DNA of 64,000 nucleotides from CG2-30-58-95 sp964618215 (lineage in GTDB: Bacteria > Chloroflexota > Anaerolineae > Anaerolineales > Villigracilaceae), in assembly GCA_964618215.1 (NCBI GenBank), contig CAZTZE010000016.1:10363-74362 (forward strand). The letters are read 5' to 3'. The position numbers were made by a program, and so were the translations under genes. Of the stretch, positions 49,080 through 57,607 are shown one piece after another. Under the pieces are notes generated by a model. That model was not told the origin of the DNA, made no database searches, and worked only from the letters and a program-made list of their open reading frames with translations. The first letter of the stretch is position 1. Each line of letters begins with the position of its first letter.

Positions 49080-49973
49080 TTATCCTTCCACGCTTAAAGT
49101 CCAGCGCATATGGTCATTCAACAATGCCTTGGCGCGCATGATAATGACTGACAGCACCCGCTCGCAGCCGCTTTCACGTTGCAGCTCCTCGACGCTGATC
49201 GGTGGGGCAAATCCCAGGCGCGGCGACAGGTAAAGGCTGCCGGGAAAGAAGAGTTGCTGGAGCACCTGCCCGAACTCAGCCAGGCGGCGCTTGTCCAGAC
49301 TCTTGCGCCGCAGCCAGGTGATCGGGCTGCGCGCCCATTTGGTGGCTACGGCATGGCTGACGATGGTCAGCAGCAGCCTCGTTTCAGGTACAAAACGCAG
49401 GAACAGGTCAATGCTCTGCGACCACAAGTCAATGTGCGTGGCCGCCTCCGTCGAGACGGCCGGATCGGGGTCAATGTGGCCGGAGCCAAAGAGCATCAGT
49501 GCACCGCCCTGCTGCAAGTGGCGGATGGCCGCCCGCACAATGTTCATGCGTTGGTTAATGTCTTGGGTCAGTGAAAGGAAATGTTCACGCGCTCGCGGCA
49601 GGCCGCGCAGGAAGGGGATATCTCCGGTGATGATCTTTAAGTCATCGCGCCCCAGGCGTGAAGCGATCAGCAGTGAGTCGTATGTTCCCGGATGATTAGA
49701 GACGACCAGCAGCGGACCCTCTGGCGGAACCTGTTCTGCGCCGCGCTCGGTCACTTCTCGAACGAAGCCAGGCAGGATCCATTCCGCGGCGCGCGAGAAT
49801 CCGAATTTTTCCACCTGCCGGTCAAAGCCAATCCCCAGTGTAGCCAATCTCTCGGTGGCCTTGCAGAATAGCGGCGCGATCGCATCCCTCATTCGCTCGG
49901 TCTTGGGCAGACCCAGGGCGTTGAGGATTTCATAAATGAGTGAATCACTCAGGGCTTTGATATCTGCGTCCAT
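49080..49973 (-). CDS. PlsC-like glycerol-phosphate acyltransferase
   Basis: A 297-aa acyltransferase-family protein. The catalytic NHPGTYD motif (HX4D, about residue 91) lies in GPLLVVSNHPGTYDSLLIASRLG, followed by ITGDIPFLRGLP and GGALMLFGSGHIDPDP, the glycerol-phosphate binding block. Acylates lysophospholipid or a related acceptor at the membrane. The N-terminal 70 residues are helical. The 389-aa hypothetical gene follows it by 9 bp. Confidence 0.82.
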   Translation of the reverse strand: MDADIKALSDSLIYEILNALGLPKTERMRDAIAPLFCKATERLATLGIGFDRQVEKFGFSRAAEWILPGFVREVTERGAEQVPPEGPLLVVSNHPGTYDSLLIASRLGRDDLKIITGDIPFLRGLPRAREHFLSLTQDINQRMNIVRAAIRHLQQGGALMLFGSGHIDPDPAVSTEAATHIDLWSQSIDLFLRFVPETRLLLTIVSHAVATKWARSPITWLRRKSLDKRRLAEFGQVLQQLFFPGSLYLSPRLGFAPPISVEELQRESGCERVLSVIIMRAKALLNDHMRWTLSVEG

Positions 49974-50062
49974 TTTAGTTCCTGCCTTAAGTTTAACACA
50001 GGATGTGTCTTTTCAGCCGACTTCGCCCAAGGCGTGAGCCATAATTTTGGTAGAATTATCCC

Positions 50063-50920
50063 ATGCCTACGCTCAACCCGGAACGACTCAAAGCGCATTG
50101 TGCGCGGACCTTCCGCCTGCTCGCCGCGACCCGCGTCCAATCCCCGCCCCAGGCGCTGGACTTCGTCAACGAGCGCGGTTTCATCTTCTTCTGGCCGGTA
50201 AAAGGCATCCCGCTGCCCAATTTGTGGACGGCCGTGGCTGGCGACCGGCCTGTGCCGGACGAGCACGACGACCCCGGCCACGTCACCTGGCGCTGGAAGG
50301 ATGATTCACTCGACAAGCGCGTCTGGTATTACGGCAAAATCCTGCGCCGCAAAGCGACCTTTATCTCGCTGGAGGTCGCGCCGTATTTCTATGCCCTCTC
50401 CGAGAATTATGGCTCCCTCGAAGAAGATTATCTGGTTGCCTACCAGGAAGGCCGCCTGACGCAAGCGGCCAAACAAATCTACGAAGCCCTGCTCGACAAC
50501 GGCGCGCTGGACACCATTTCGTTGCGAAAAGCCGCACGGCTGGTCAACGCCAAAGAGTCCGAGTTCAACCGGGCGATGGAAGATCTGCAGAAGGATTTCA
50601 AAATCCTGCCGGTGGGAATTGCCGAAGCCGGGGCGTGGCGCTATGCCTATCGCTATGATATTACCGCCCGTCACATGCCGGAATTGCCGGAGAAAGCCCG
50701 TTCGATTGGCGAAGCCGAAGCTCGGCAGAAACTGGTGGAATTGTATTTCGCTTCCGTCGGCGCGGCACAAATGCGGGATGTGATCAAACTCTTCGGCTGG
50801 CCGCCCGAACTTTCTGCGCGCACGGTGGGGAGGCTGGTGCAGGCTGGCGCGATAGTTGACAGCGTGGCGCATCCAACCTTCAAGGGCGAGTGGGTGGCAC
50901 TGAAGGAATTGGCGGGTTGA
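50063..50920 (+). CDS. AlkZ/YcaQ-related winged-helix protein
   Basis: A 285-aa protein whose layout (N-terminal part with FVNERGFIFFWPVKGIPLPNLWTA, winged-helix part YEALLDNGALDTISLRKAARLVNAKESEFNRAMEDLQ, C-terminal GWPPELSARTVGRLVQAGAIV) resembles the AlkZ/YcaQ DNA glycosylase superfamily that unhooks crosslinks. The catalytic QxQ/QxD motif of YcaQ is not visible, so enzymatic activity is uncertain. TAGAAT ends exactly 6 bases before the ATG, so the mRNA is probably leaderless. Divergent from the acyltransferase gene. Confidence 0.7.
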   Translation: MPTLNPERLKAHCARTFRLLAATRVQSPPQALDFVNERGFIFFWPVKGIPLPNLWTAVAGDRPVPDEHDDPGHVTWRWKDDSLDKRVWYYGKILRRKATFISLEVAPYFYALSENYGSLEEDYLVAYQEGRLTQAAKQIYEALLDNGALDTISLRKAARLVNAKESEFNRAMEDLQKDFKILPVGIAEAGAWRYAYRYDITARHMPELPEKARSIGEAEARQKLVELYFASVGAAQMRDVIKLFGWPPELSARTVGRLVQAGAIVDSVAHPTFKGEWVALKELAG

Positions 50921-50963
50921 TTGCAGGGCAGTCTGCCGCAATTTTCAGTTGTATAATTGATCC

Positions 50964-51197
50964 ATGAAGATTAACACAATCGAAATGACCCGCACAATCC
51001 GCGATAAACATGCCCAACGTTTGGGGGGCAAGTCCCACGCGGAGCGGATTGCCTTCTATCGTGAACGTGCAAAAAAGATGGAGAAGAAAATCCAGGTTTT
51101 GCTTTCGAGATTTGCTGTTGCTGAGAGTAAGGGCGAATACAACATTGCCAGCAAACTTATTCACGATAAGTGTAAGAGCTATAAGAAATCGAAGTAA
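50964..51197 (+). CDS. Small basic hypothetical protein, 77 aa
   Basis: MKINTIEMTRTIRDKHAQRLGGKSHAERIAFYRERAKKMEKKIQ is a helical, Lys/Arg-rich protein. TATAAT lies exactly 6 bases before the ATG, as for several other genes here, supporting it as a leaderless gene. It precedes the LLM oxidoreductase gene by 7 bp. Family not recognised. Confidence 0.65.
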   Translation: MKINTIEMTRTIRDKHAQRLGGKSHAERIAFYRERAKKMEKKIQVLLSRFAVAESKGEYNIASKLIHDKCKSYKKSK

Positions 51198-51204
51198 CCA
51201 TAAT

Positions 51205-52116
51205 ATGGACATTGCCATCATGATCGAAAGCCAGAACGGCCTGACCTGGCCGCGCTGGCAAAATATTGCCGCGGCGGTGGAAGACCTTGGCTTTGCCGGT
51301 CTCTACCGCTCGGACCATTTCACCAATGCCAATCCCCCGGATACAGAATCGCTTGAATTGTGGACATCTTTGACCTGGCTGGCAGCGCACACGAAGCGCA
51401 TCGAATTCGGTCCGCTGGTTTCGCCAGTTTCCTTCCGCCACCCGGCGCTGACGGCGCGCATGGCTGCTGCCGTAGACGACCTTTCCGGCGGACGGCTGAC
51501 GCTCGGTCTCGGGGCGGGCTGGCAGGAACGCGAGCATAGTCTGTTTGGCTTTGATTTGCTGGATTTGAAATCGCGTTTTAACCGTTTTGAAGAAGGGCTG
51601 GAAGTCATCACCCGCCTGCTGAAAAGCGACGCACCGGTCACTTTTGATGGCAAATATTTCCAACTGCGCGAAGCGACTCTCCTGCCGCGCCCCGTCCGCC
51701 CCGGCGGACCGCGCATCCTGGTTGGCGGCAACGGCGAAAAGCGAACAATGTCGCTGGTGGCGAAATACGCTGACGAGTGGAATGCTGTCTTCCTCCCGCC
51801 GCAAGAGTTCGCTCGCCTGAACATCCGCCTGGACGAGTTGTTGAAGGCCGCTGGGCGCGAGCCGAGGTCCGTGCGTCGCTCGATGATGACCGGTCTGCGC
51901 TTCGGACGAACGCGCAAAGAACTGGATGCGCGGTTATCTGCACGCAATCAAACCGCCGAAGAACTACGTAAACGCGGCGTTGTTGTCGGGGTGGGGGAGG
52001 AAGTGGTTGAACAACTCAAGGGATTGCAGGAAGCCGGTCTCCAGCGCGTCATGCTCCAGTGGCTGGACCTGGATGATTTGGACGGTCTGGAAGCGCTGGC
52101 GAAGGCGGTGCTATAA
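51205..52116 (+). CDS. LLM-class (F420/FMN-dependent) oxidoreductase
   Basis: A 303-aa TIM-barrel luciferase-like enzyme: GFAGLYRSDHF, RIEFGPLVSPVSFRHPALTARMAAAVDDLSGGRLTLGLGAGW and RPVRPGGPRILVGGNGEKRTMSLVAKYADEWN are family signatures. The F420-dependent branch is most likely, but FMN use cannot be excluded. The start at ATG 51205 gives the family N-terminus MDIAIMIESQNG; upstream frame is the small gene's shadow. Confidence 0.92.
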   Translation: MDIAIMIESQNGLTWPRWQNIAAAVEDLGFAGLYRSDHFTNANPPDTESLELWTSLTWLAAHTKRIEFGPLVSPVSFRHPALTARMAAAVDDLSGGRLTLGLGAGWQEREHSLFGFDLLDLKSRFNRFEEGLEVITRLLKSDAPVTFDGKYFQLREATLLPRPVRPGGPRILVGGNGEKRTMSLVAKYADEWNAVFLPPQEFARLNIRLDELLKAAGREPRSVRRSMMTGLRFGRTRKELDARLSARNQTAEELRKRGVVVGVGEEVVEQLKGLQEAGLQRVMLQWLDLDDLDGLEALAKAVL

Positions 52117-52386
52117 GCATTGTCTCTTGCTCGGCGTGGGACTCCCGTCCCCGTCGAGTGTGACCGGAGGTCTCATTGCTCTGGCGCATGAGACCTCCGG
52201 TCGGCATTGTGTCATGGTCAGGAGACCTCGACACAGCAGTCGCGATGCGGGCTGGCGCCCACACCCTCATAGAGGAAAACAGGGCGGCTTGCCGCGTAGG
52301 GCGGGCTGTCAGCCCTCCGGCACGGACAGGCTAACAGCCTGTCCCACAAATCTATTTTCAAGGCAGGGTAGGGGGATCGTAAAAGG
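52117..52386. other. Gene-free stretch with two strong palindromes
   Basis: No gene. ACCGGAGGTCTCAT (52163-52176) and ATGAGACCTCCGGT (52188-52201) are perfect 14-bp arms; GGACAGGCT-AAC-AGCCTGTCC (52324-52344) is a perfect hairpin next to an imperfect GGGCGGGCTGTCAGCCCT (52299-52316). These are dispersed-repeat types and may end transcription of the convergent genes. Confidence 0.65.
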
Positions 52387-53637
52387 CTACGGTGTCACCT
52401 CGAACGGCAGCACAGCGACTATCTTGCCATCTACCTCAACCCGGCATTCGTATTTCCCGGGCTGGAAGGCAGCCAGGCCGAATTCACCATCCTCGGTTAT
52501 CAGAGCATATTCGACGAGCACGTATTCGCTCTTGTCTGTGTCAAAGATGCCGATGACAAACGGCGGTATCGTGCCGTCGGCAGGTTCAGCCAGCAAGTAG
52601 ACGCCTTGGCGGGAGGTGAATTGCTCGGCCGGGGTCACCTCGCCGGCGGTCCATTTGCCCAATCCGAGGTGCTTGAAGTATTGTGAGGCAGCGCTCAAGT
52701 CCTGCTGATCTGAAAGCGTGACAGTCGGCAAAGGAAAGGCTGTTTCCGGAATGCGGCTTTCCACCATCTTTGCCAGGTTTATGGCAAACTCGGAGGTAAT
52801 ACGGTCGGGCGCGCCGCTTAATTCTAGTTCCACATAGACGGGACCTTTGATGAACTGTACCAAAACCTGTTGCTCATCCTGTTGCATGCTCTGAAGGACC
52901 GTGGAAGCGATGCCAATGGTTGGCGCCTCCACGGCTGTCCATCCCGTTATTGTAAAGAAGAGTTCATTGGCATCCTCAGCAGAGAGCGGCTGGTTGTGAA
53001 TTTCCATGCGCTGAATGATCCACGAGCCAGCGAAGATCGTTTTGACCCTGAAAACATCACCTAGCCATACTGTAACGGTTTCCTGCTCGTACCCGGGCAG
53101 GTCTGCCGTGGTCAGCAGTCCCGGGATCTGCGGTGTTTGAACCGTGGGCGGCTCAGGAGTGGGGGTCTCGGTCGGTTCTGGGGTTTCGGTGGGAGTTTCA
53201 GTGGCTTCAAGTACTTCGTAGAAACCGGCGTCCCAGTCCAGGTTCTCGACTGTCGGGTCAACTGTGAAGACCGCCGTCTGGCCGTTGCGTGGGTCGGCGT
53301 CGCTGTCTTTATCATCGTCTGTGGCGTCCATCGGGCTGAAGCGGTAATCGGCTGGTGGGTCAAACACCAGGTAATAGTCCCCGGCCGGCACATCGGCGAA
53401 AGCATAATAACCGGTCGGGTCGCTCTTGGTCTGGGCGACTTGCTCGCCTGTGCTGCTGTACAGAGTGATGGCCACGTTGCCCAGGCCCTCTTCGCCGGGG
53501 TCTTGGACGCCGTTGTTGTTCACGTCCCGCCAGGTGAAATCCCCCAGGATCGGCTCACCGACAGCGGCTGGGGCGCAGGCAGCCAGCAACAGGGTCAAAA
53601 GGCAAAAGATATGGAAAACTTTAATTTGACGTTTCAT
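52387..53637 (-). CDS. Lipoprotein with SdrD-like B domain
   Basis: A 416-aa surface lipoprotein (start ATG 53637 with GGAGG 5 bases upstream). Lipobox LLAAC (Cys about 21), then an SdrD/Cna-B-like beta domain (about 35-130: FTWRDVNNNGVQDPGEEGLGNVAI, GYYAFADVPAGDYYLVFDPP, DATDDDKDSDADP with Ca-binding-like Asp). A Thr/Pro/Glu linker (ATETPTETPEPTETPTPEPP) leads to an unknown C-terminal half. Probably adhesive or structural; exact role unknown. Confidence 0.85.
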   Translation of the reverse strand: MKRQIKVFHIFCLLTLLLAACAPAAVGEPILGDFTWRDVNNNGVQDPGEEGLGNVAITLYSSTGEQVAQTKSDPTGYYAFADVPAGDYYLVFDPPADYRFSPMDATDDDKDSDADPRNGQTAVFTVDPTVENLDWDAGFYEVLEATETPTETPEPTETPTPEPPTVQTPQIPGLLTTADLPGYEQETVTVWLGDVFRVKTIFAGSWIIQRMEIHNQPLSAEDANELFFTITGWTAVEAPTIGIASTVLQSMQQDEQQVLVQFIKGPVYVELELSGAPDRITSEFAINLAKMVESRIPETAFPLPTVTLSDQQDLSAASQYFKHLGLGKWTAGEVTPAEQFTSRQGVYLLAEPADGTIPPFVIGIFDTDKSEYVLVEYALITEDGEFGLAAFQPGKYECRVEVDGKIVAVLPFEVTP

Positions 53638-53978
53638 TTTTACCTCCTGCATGGAAAAATAAAGGATACGTTGCTCTTACTATACATGAATTCCTCCTTA
53701 AAAACAATCCTCTTTTGGCTGATGAATTGCTCTGGTGGGTCAGACGCTGTTCCCCGGGCGGACCTAACCCCCGGCCCCTTCCCTGAAAGGGAAGGGGAGT
53801 TAGCGCGGTTTTTAGCCTTCGTGTTCCTCGTGCCTTTTGTGGTTAAAAATCTAACAAATCCTCGGTAGCAACTCCCCCGCCGGTAAATCCACAACTCTCA
53901 TGCCGCGGATGGCGCTCTTATCCACCACCTGCCTTTTGCAGAGAACCCCGAGATTTTCAAAATCTCGGAGTTCTGGAT
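53638..53978. other. Gene-poor stretch: repeats and hypE-like fragment
   Basis: No intact gene. Contains a CTAACCCCCGGCCCC/GGGAAGGGGAGTTAG-type hairpin (about 53764-53803), a CTTCGTGTTCCTCGTGCC tract, the hypE-like 3' fragment (53851-53931), and a palindrome AACCCCGAGATTTT/AAAATCTCGGAGTT (about 53944-53973). Confidence 0.6.
53851..53931 (-). pseudogene. Diverged hypE 3'-end fragment
   Basis: On the minus strand it reads VVDKSAIRGMRVVDLPAGELL then PRIC and a stop, the same as the C-terminus of the intact HypE (GGMRVVDLPAGELLPRIC) with mostly silent nucleotide changes. Only the last about 25 codons remain. It probably marks a recombination with a second hypE allele. Confidence 0.75.
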
Positions 53979-54248
53979 TCAACCGGCATACGCCCTGGGG
54001 CTGGAAACAATAGTGGGCTGTTTCAGCCGCGAACGGATGGGGGCAAGTTTGCCAACGTCAATATAGATGACCGGGTAATCATTTTTGAGATTTTCCAAAA
54101 CAAAGCGGTTATATCCCGAGTCACGTTTATCCAGCAGGACCACTTCTGCTCCGTTTGGAATTTTCTCCACAAAAGCCGGGTGTTCCGCCAGGTAGCGATT
54201 GAACTCGATGAGCAGTTCGTTGAGTTTTGCACGGTAATATTCGTTCAT
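53979..54248 (-). CDS. DUF5647-like small protein inserted at the hypE 3' end
   Basis: An 89-aa protein: MNEYYRAKLNELLIEFNRYLAEHP, EKIPNGAEVVLLDKRDSGYNRFVLENL, then DYPVIYIDVGKLAPIR. The pattern fits the DUF5647 family of small proteins often linked to toxin-antitoxin-like genes; the match is from memory. It starts one base after the hypE stop (TAAG-ATG), so it is coupled, and it lies between intact hypE and the hypE fragment at 53851. The last about 15 residues run into a repeat. Confidence 0.6.
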   Translation of the reverse strand: MNEYYRAKLNELLIEFNRYLAEHPAFVEKIPNGAEVVLLDKRDSGYNRFVLENLKNDYPVIYIDVGKLAPIRSRLKQPTIVSSPRAYAG

Positions 54249-54249
54249 C

Positions 54250-55368
54250 TTAGCAAATCCTCGGCAGCAGTTCCCCCGCTGGCAAATCCACGACCCTCAT
54301 ACCTCCAATGGCTGTCCTGGCTGTCACCAGGCCGGGATGCACCTCCACCACTTTCCCGATAATGGTGGCGTCCTTGCCATACGGATGGGCGCGCATGGCT
54401 GCCAACACCTGCCCGGCGGCCTCTTCGGCCACGATCGCCACCAGTTTTCCCTCGTTCGCCACGTAGAACGGATCCAGTCCCAGCATCTCGCAGGCCGCGT
54501 TGACCGCCGGCCGCAGCGGCACCTTCTTCTCGTCGAATTCGATACCCACCTTCGAGGCAACGGCCAGTTCGTTCAGCACCGCCGCCAGTCCGCCGCGCGT
54601 GGCATCGCGTAAACAGTGTAGGGACGCGGCCTTGCTCCCGCCCTGGACTGCGCCCGCCGCCATCATCGCCTCTACCAGTCTGTTCAGCGGCGCGGTGTCG
54701 CTCTGGATGGTCGTCTCGAATTGCAGGCCCTCCCGCACCGACATGATCGCCATGCCGTGGTCGCCCATCGTCCCGCTGACCAGCACCACGTCGCCGGGAC
54801 GGGCGTTCGCCGGGCCGATATCCACGCCCTCCGGAATAACGCCGATGCCAGAGGTGTTGATGTACAGCCCGTCGCCGTGTCCCCTTTGCACTACTTTAGT
54901 ATCCCCGGCGGCAATTTTCACGCCCGCCGTTTTACAGGCCGCAGCCATCGAGTTCACGATACGGCCCAGCGTCTCCATTGGCAAACCCTCTTCCAAAATA
55001 AAGCCTGCGCTCAAATACAGCGGCTTTGCGCCGCGCATGGCTAAATCATTGACCGTGCCGTAAACTGCCAGTTCTCCAATATTCCCGCCGGGAAAGAACA
55101 AAGGGCTGACGACGAAGGAATCGGTAGTGAAGGCGAGGTGCGAATTGCGAGTTAGGAGATGCGGGTTAGGTGTGGCTAGTTGCGAAAGGTCAATGGCTGT
55201 GGAGTCGCCCATTTGGTCGAGCAGATCATTCCCCAACGCTGCTGCAAACAGATGTTGGATTAAATCGGCCATCATCCTGCCGCCCGAGCCGTGGCCCATC
55301 ACGATGGTGGGGTAATTTTGCAGTGGACGCGGGCAGGTCCAGCCGAGGAAGTTGGGTTTATCTGTCAT
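54250..55368 (-). CDS. hypE: Hydrogenase maturation protein HypE
   Basis: A 372-aa PurM/AIR-synthase-like protein that dehydrates a C-terminal thiocarboxamide Cys to cyanide for the NiFe hydrogenase active site. Present: MGHGSGGRMMADLI, FTTDSFVVSPLFFPGGNIGELAVYGTVNDLAMRGA, AAGDTKVV, and the C-terminal ...PRIC with the essential last Cys. A repeat-derived insertion (ATPNPHLLTRNSHLAF; about 55133-55185) lies after AIDLSQL. The partner HypF is not in the window. CGAAG-type repeats (55380-55460) separate it from hypD. Confidence 0.95.
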   Translation of the reverse strand: MTDKPNFLGWTCPRPLQNYPTIVMGHGSGGRMMADLIQHLFAAALGNDLLDQMGDSTAIDLSQLATPNPHLLTRNSHLAFTTDSFVVSPLFFPGGNIGELAVYGTVNDLAMRGAKPLYLSAGFILEEGLPMETLGRIVNSMAAACKTAGVKIAAGDTKVVQRGHGDGLYINTSGIGVIPEGVDIGPANARPGDVVLVSGTMGDHGMAIMSVREGLQFETTIQSDTAPLNRLVEAMMAAGAVQGGSKAASLHCLRDATRGGLAAVLNELAVASKVGIEFDEKKVPLRPAVNAACEMLGLDPFYVANEGKLVAIVAEEAAGQVLAAMRAHPYGKDATIIGKVVEVHPGLVTARTAIGGMRVVDLPAGELLPRIC

Positions 55369-55487
55369 GGTTGCTCACAGAAAATAAACCGCGAAGCGAC
55401 GAAGACCGCGAAGAATTCTTCGCGGACACGAAGAAACCCTTCGCGCACGCCTGCCCCCGTCCTTTGGGGTCGCTTCTTCGCGGCGAA

Positions 55488-56612
55488 TCATTGATGTGCA
55501 TATCTCCCATACCGGTAATACGCCGCGCAGGCGCCCTCGGCCGAGACCATGGTCGCGCCGAGCGGATTCTGCGGGCTGCACTCTTTGCCGAAGGCCGGGC
55601 ATTCGTTGGGCTTCTTGACGCCCAGCAGCACCTGCCCGCTGATGCACAGCGGCGATTCTTTTGTCTCGATCGTCTGTACTTCGGGGAAACGTGTTTCGGC
55701 GTCGTAAAAGGAGAACTCCTCGCGCAGCCGGTAGCCGGACTGCGGGATAATACCGATGCCGCGCCAGGCGCGGTCGCACATCTCGAAGACCTTTTGGATG
55801 ACGGCCTGGGCCGCTCTGTTCCCGTCTCTGGTAACGGAACGGGCGTAGGCATTTTGCACCCCTCGGCTTGCGCAGCGGGGCGTCTCCTCGCCTTTGCCCG
55901 CTTCCAGCATCCTGACGCATTCCAGAATCCCATGCAGGATGTCCACCGGTTCGAAACCTGTCACCACGATGGGGATGTTGTACATCTCGGTTAACGGCTC
56001 ATATTCCCAGTAACCCATCACCGTGCAGACGTGACCGGCGGCCAGGAAGCCGTCTACTTTGACATCCGGCGATTGCATCAATGCGTTGATCGCGGCCGGG
56101 ACGGTCACGTGCGAGACCAGCATGGCGAAGTTCTGGATGCCTTGCGCTTTGGCCTGCACGACCGCCATGGCATTCGCCGGGGCAGTCGTCTCGAAACCGA
56201 TGGCGAAGAAGACCACGGTCTTATCCGGGTTGTCTTTGGCAATTTTCAGCGCGTCGAGCGGTGAGTAGAGGATGCGAATGTCACCCCCCGCAGCTCTAAC
56301 GGCGAACAGGTCGCGCGTCGAGCCGGGTACGCGTAACATGTCGCCGTAGGATGCAAATATCACCTCTGGCCGCGAGGCCAGGGCGATGGCCTTGTCCACC
56401 AGTGCGAGCGGCGTCACGCAGACCGGACAGCCCGGCCCGTGGACGAGGTTGATTTCCGCCGGGAGCATCCGGTCGAGGCCGGAGCGGATGATGGAATGGG
56501 TCTGCCCACCGCAGACTTCCATCAGCGTCCAGGGTCGGGTGACAGTGCGCTGAAGGTCGGCGAGAAGCTTTTGGGTCAGGTCGGCGTCGCGATATTCGTC
56601 GAGGTATTTCAT
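55488..56612 (-). CDS. hypD: Hydrogenase maturation protein HypD
   Basis: A 374-aa Fe-S protein that forms Fe(CN)2CO on HypC/HypD. MEVCGGQTHSIIRSGLD, VHGPGCPVCVTP, ETTAPANAMAV, TAGHVCTVMG and RGIGIIPQSGY are family motifs, and the C-terminal Cys set (CISGQVL, GKECSP, EGACAAYYRY) binds the cluster. Gene order hypA-hypC-hypD-hypE on the minus strand; CGAAG repeats fill both gaps around it (55380-55460, 56625-56705). Confidence 0.96.
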   Translation of the reverse strand: MKYLDEYRDADLTQKLLADLQRTVTRPWTLMEVCGGQTHSIIRSGLDRMLPAEINLVHGPGCPVCVTPLALVDKAIALASRPEVIFASYGDMLRVPGSTRDLFAVRAAGGDIRILYSPLDALKIAKDNPDKTVVFFAIGFETTAPANAMAVVQAKAQGIQNFAMLVSHVTVPAAINALMQSPDVKVDGFLAAGHVCTVMGYWEYEPLTEMYNIPIVVTGFEPVDILHGILECVRMLEAGKGEETPRCASRGVQNAYARSVTRDGNRAAQAVIQKVFEMCDRAWRGIGIIPQSGYRLREEFSFYDAETRFPEVQTIETKESPLCISGQVLLGVKKPNECPAFGKECSPQNPLGATMVSAEGACAAYYRYGRYAHQ

Positions 56613-56624
56613 ACGTAAGAATGA

Positions 56625-56702
56625 GTGAACCGCGAAGCAACGAAGGACGCGAAGGGTTTCTTCGTGTCCGCGAAGGACTTCGCGGTCTTCGTCCCTTCGC
56701 GG
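56625..56702. repeat. CGCGAAG/CTTCGCG repeat between hypD and hypC
   Basis: GAACCGCGAAGCAACGAAGG ... CTTCGCGGTCTTCGTCCCTTCGCGGTT is an imperfect inverted repeat. A similar one (AACCGCGAAGCGACGAAG) lies at 55380-55460 between hypE and hypD. Confidence 0.65.
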
Positions 56703-56954
56703 TTAAATTGGGGTTTCGACCTCGTCGCCGAGGGCGTCAATCTGCCTCAGCAATTCCATCGTCTCGAAGGCTTCTTTTTCGTCGAGGATGCTGAGGCCAA
56801 AGCCGACGTGAATAATGGTGTAATCGCCGATTTTGACCTCGGGCAAGTACTCCATGCAGGCTTCTTTGAGAGCGCCGCCGAAGTCCACCTTGGCCATTTT
56901 CATGCCGTTGGTTTCGTAGAGTTCGATCACTTTTGCGGGTATGCCTAGACACAT
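56703..56954 (-). CDS. hypC: Hydrogenase maturation chaperone HypC
   Basis: An 83-aa HypC/HybG protein with the invariant MCLGIPAKVIEL start (Cys2 ligand) and the GDYTIIHVGFGLSILDEKEA block. Carries the Fe(CN)2CO unit with HypD to the hydrogenase large subunit. Normal length. Confidence 0.95.
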   Translation of the reverse strand: MCLGIPAKVIELYETNGMKMAKVDFGGALKEACMEYLPEVKIGDYTIIHVGFGLSILDEKEAFETMELLRQIDALGDEVETPI

Positions 56955-56964
56955 GTTGCACCTC

Positions 56965-57090
56965 TAATTTCATGTGTCATTACGAGGGCGGTGTTCCCTG
57001 GCCTAGCCCGCCAGGGCAGGCTTCCGCCCAAAGCAATCTCCCCCTTGGAGAATAGGGGATTGCTTCGCAAAATGCGCTCGCAACGACAAT
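56965..57090. repeat. GTCATTACGAGG ... TCGCAACGACA dispersed repeat
   Basis: TGTCATTACGAGGGCG and CGCTCGCAACGACAA are imperfect terminal inverted repeats; the interior has AAGCAATCTCCC and GGGATTGCTTCG. This composition is a well-known kind of bacterial dispersed repeat. It separates hypC and hypA. Confidence 0.65.
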
Positions 57091-57465
57091 TCATTCGTGG
57101 ATATGTTCGTGCTTCGCCTCGTCGGTTTCGACCTCGAGGCTGGAAAGGTAGACGCCGTTCCCGCTGGTGATTTTGAGCGGGAACGCGCCGCAATCCGGGC
57201 AAGCGGCGTAGAGTTCGTCTATTTCCACATCTTTGTTGCAGGCGACGCAATGGGCGAGGCCGGGCGCGGACTCGAATTCCAGCGCGGCGCCCTCGGCCAG
57301 GGTTCCGGGCGCGAGCGCGTCGAAATAGAATTTAATGGAATCAGGCGTGGCGTCCGAAAGCGCGCCGATGGTCACTTTGACGCGCGTCACGCGGCGGGCG
57401 TTGGCTTCCTTCACATGGATGAGTACGTGTTCGAACAGGTCTTCAGTCAGCGCACCTTCGTGCAT
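57091..57465 (-). CDS. hypA: Hydrogenase/urease nickel insertion protein HypA
   Basis: A 124-aa nickel-metallochaperone. Starts MHEGAL (Met1-His2-Glu3 region binds Ni; family usually MHE) and has a Cys4 zinc site: CVACNKDVEIDELYAACPDC. The C-terminal tail EAKHEHIHE is His-rich. HypB, its usual GTPase partner, is absent here. Confidence 0.93.
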   Translation of the reverse strand: MHEGALTEDLFEHVLIHVKEANARRVTRVKVTIGALSDATPDSIKFYFDALAPGTLAEGAALEFESAPGLAHCVACNKDVEIDELYAACPDCGAFPLKITSGNGVYLSSLEVETDEAKHEHIHE

Positions 57466-57607
57466 GAGGTCCTCTTTTGATTCTAAAGTGTGGGGCGGGG
57501 CAAAATGCCCAGACCCTATTTTATCATGGCATAATGGCTGTATAATCGGGGCAACGCCCGCGCCGGCGCGGGGTTTACTCTATCATATCACTTCAGAGGA
57601 GGCTTTG

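Noticed and set aside
53640..53894. 84-aa minus-strand ORF upstream of the SdrD-like lipoprotein
   Set aside because: Composed of repeat sequence and overlaps the hypE-like fragment; no protein-like pattern.
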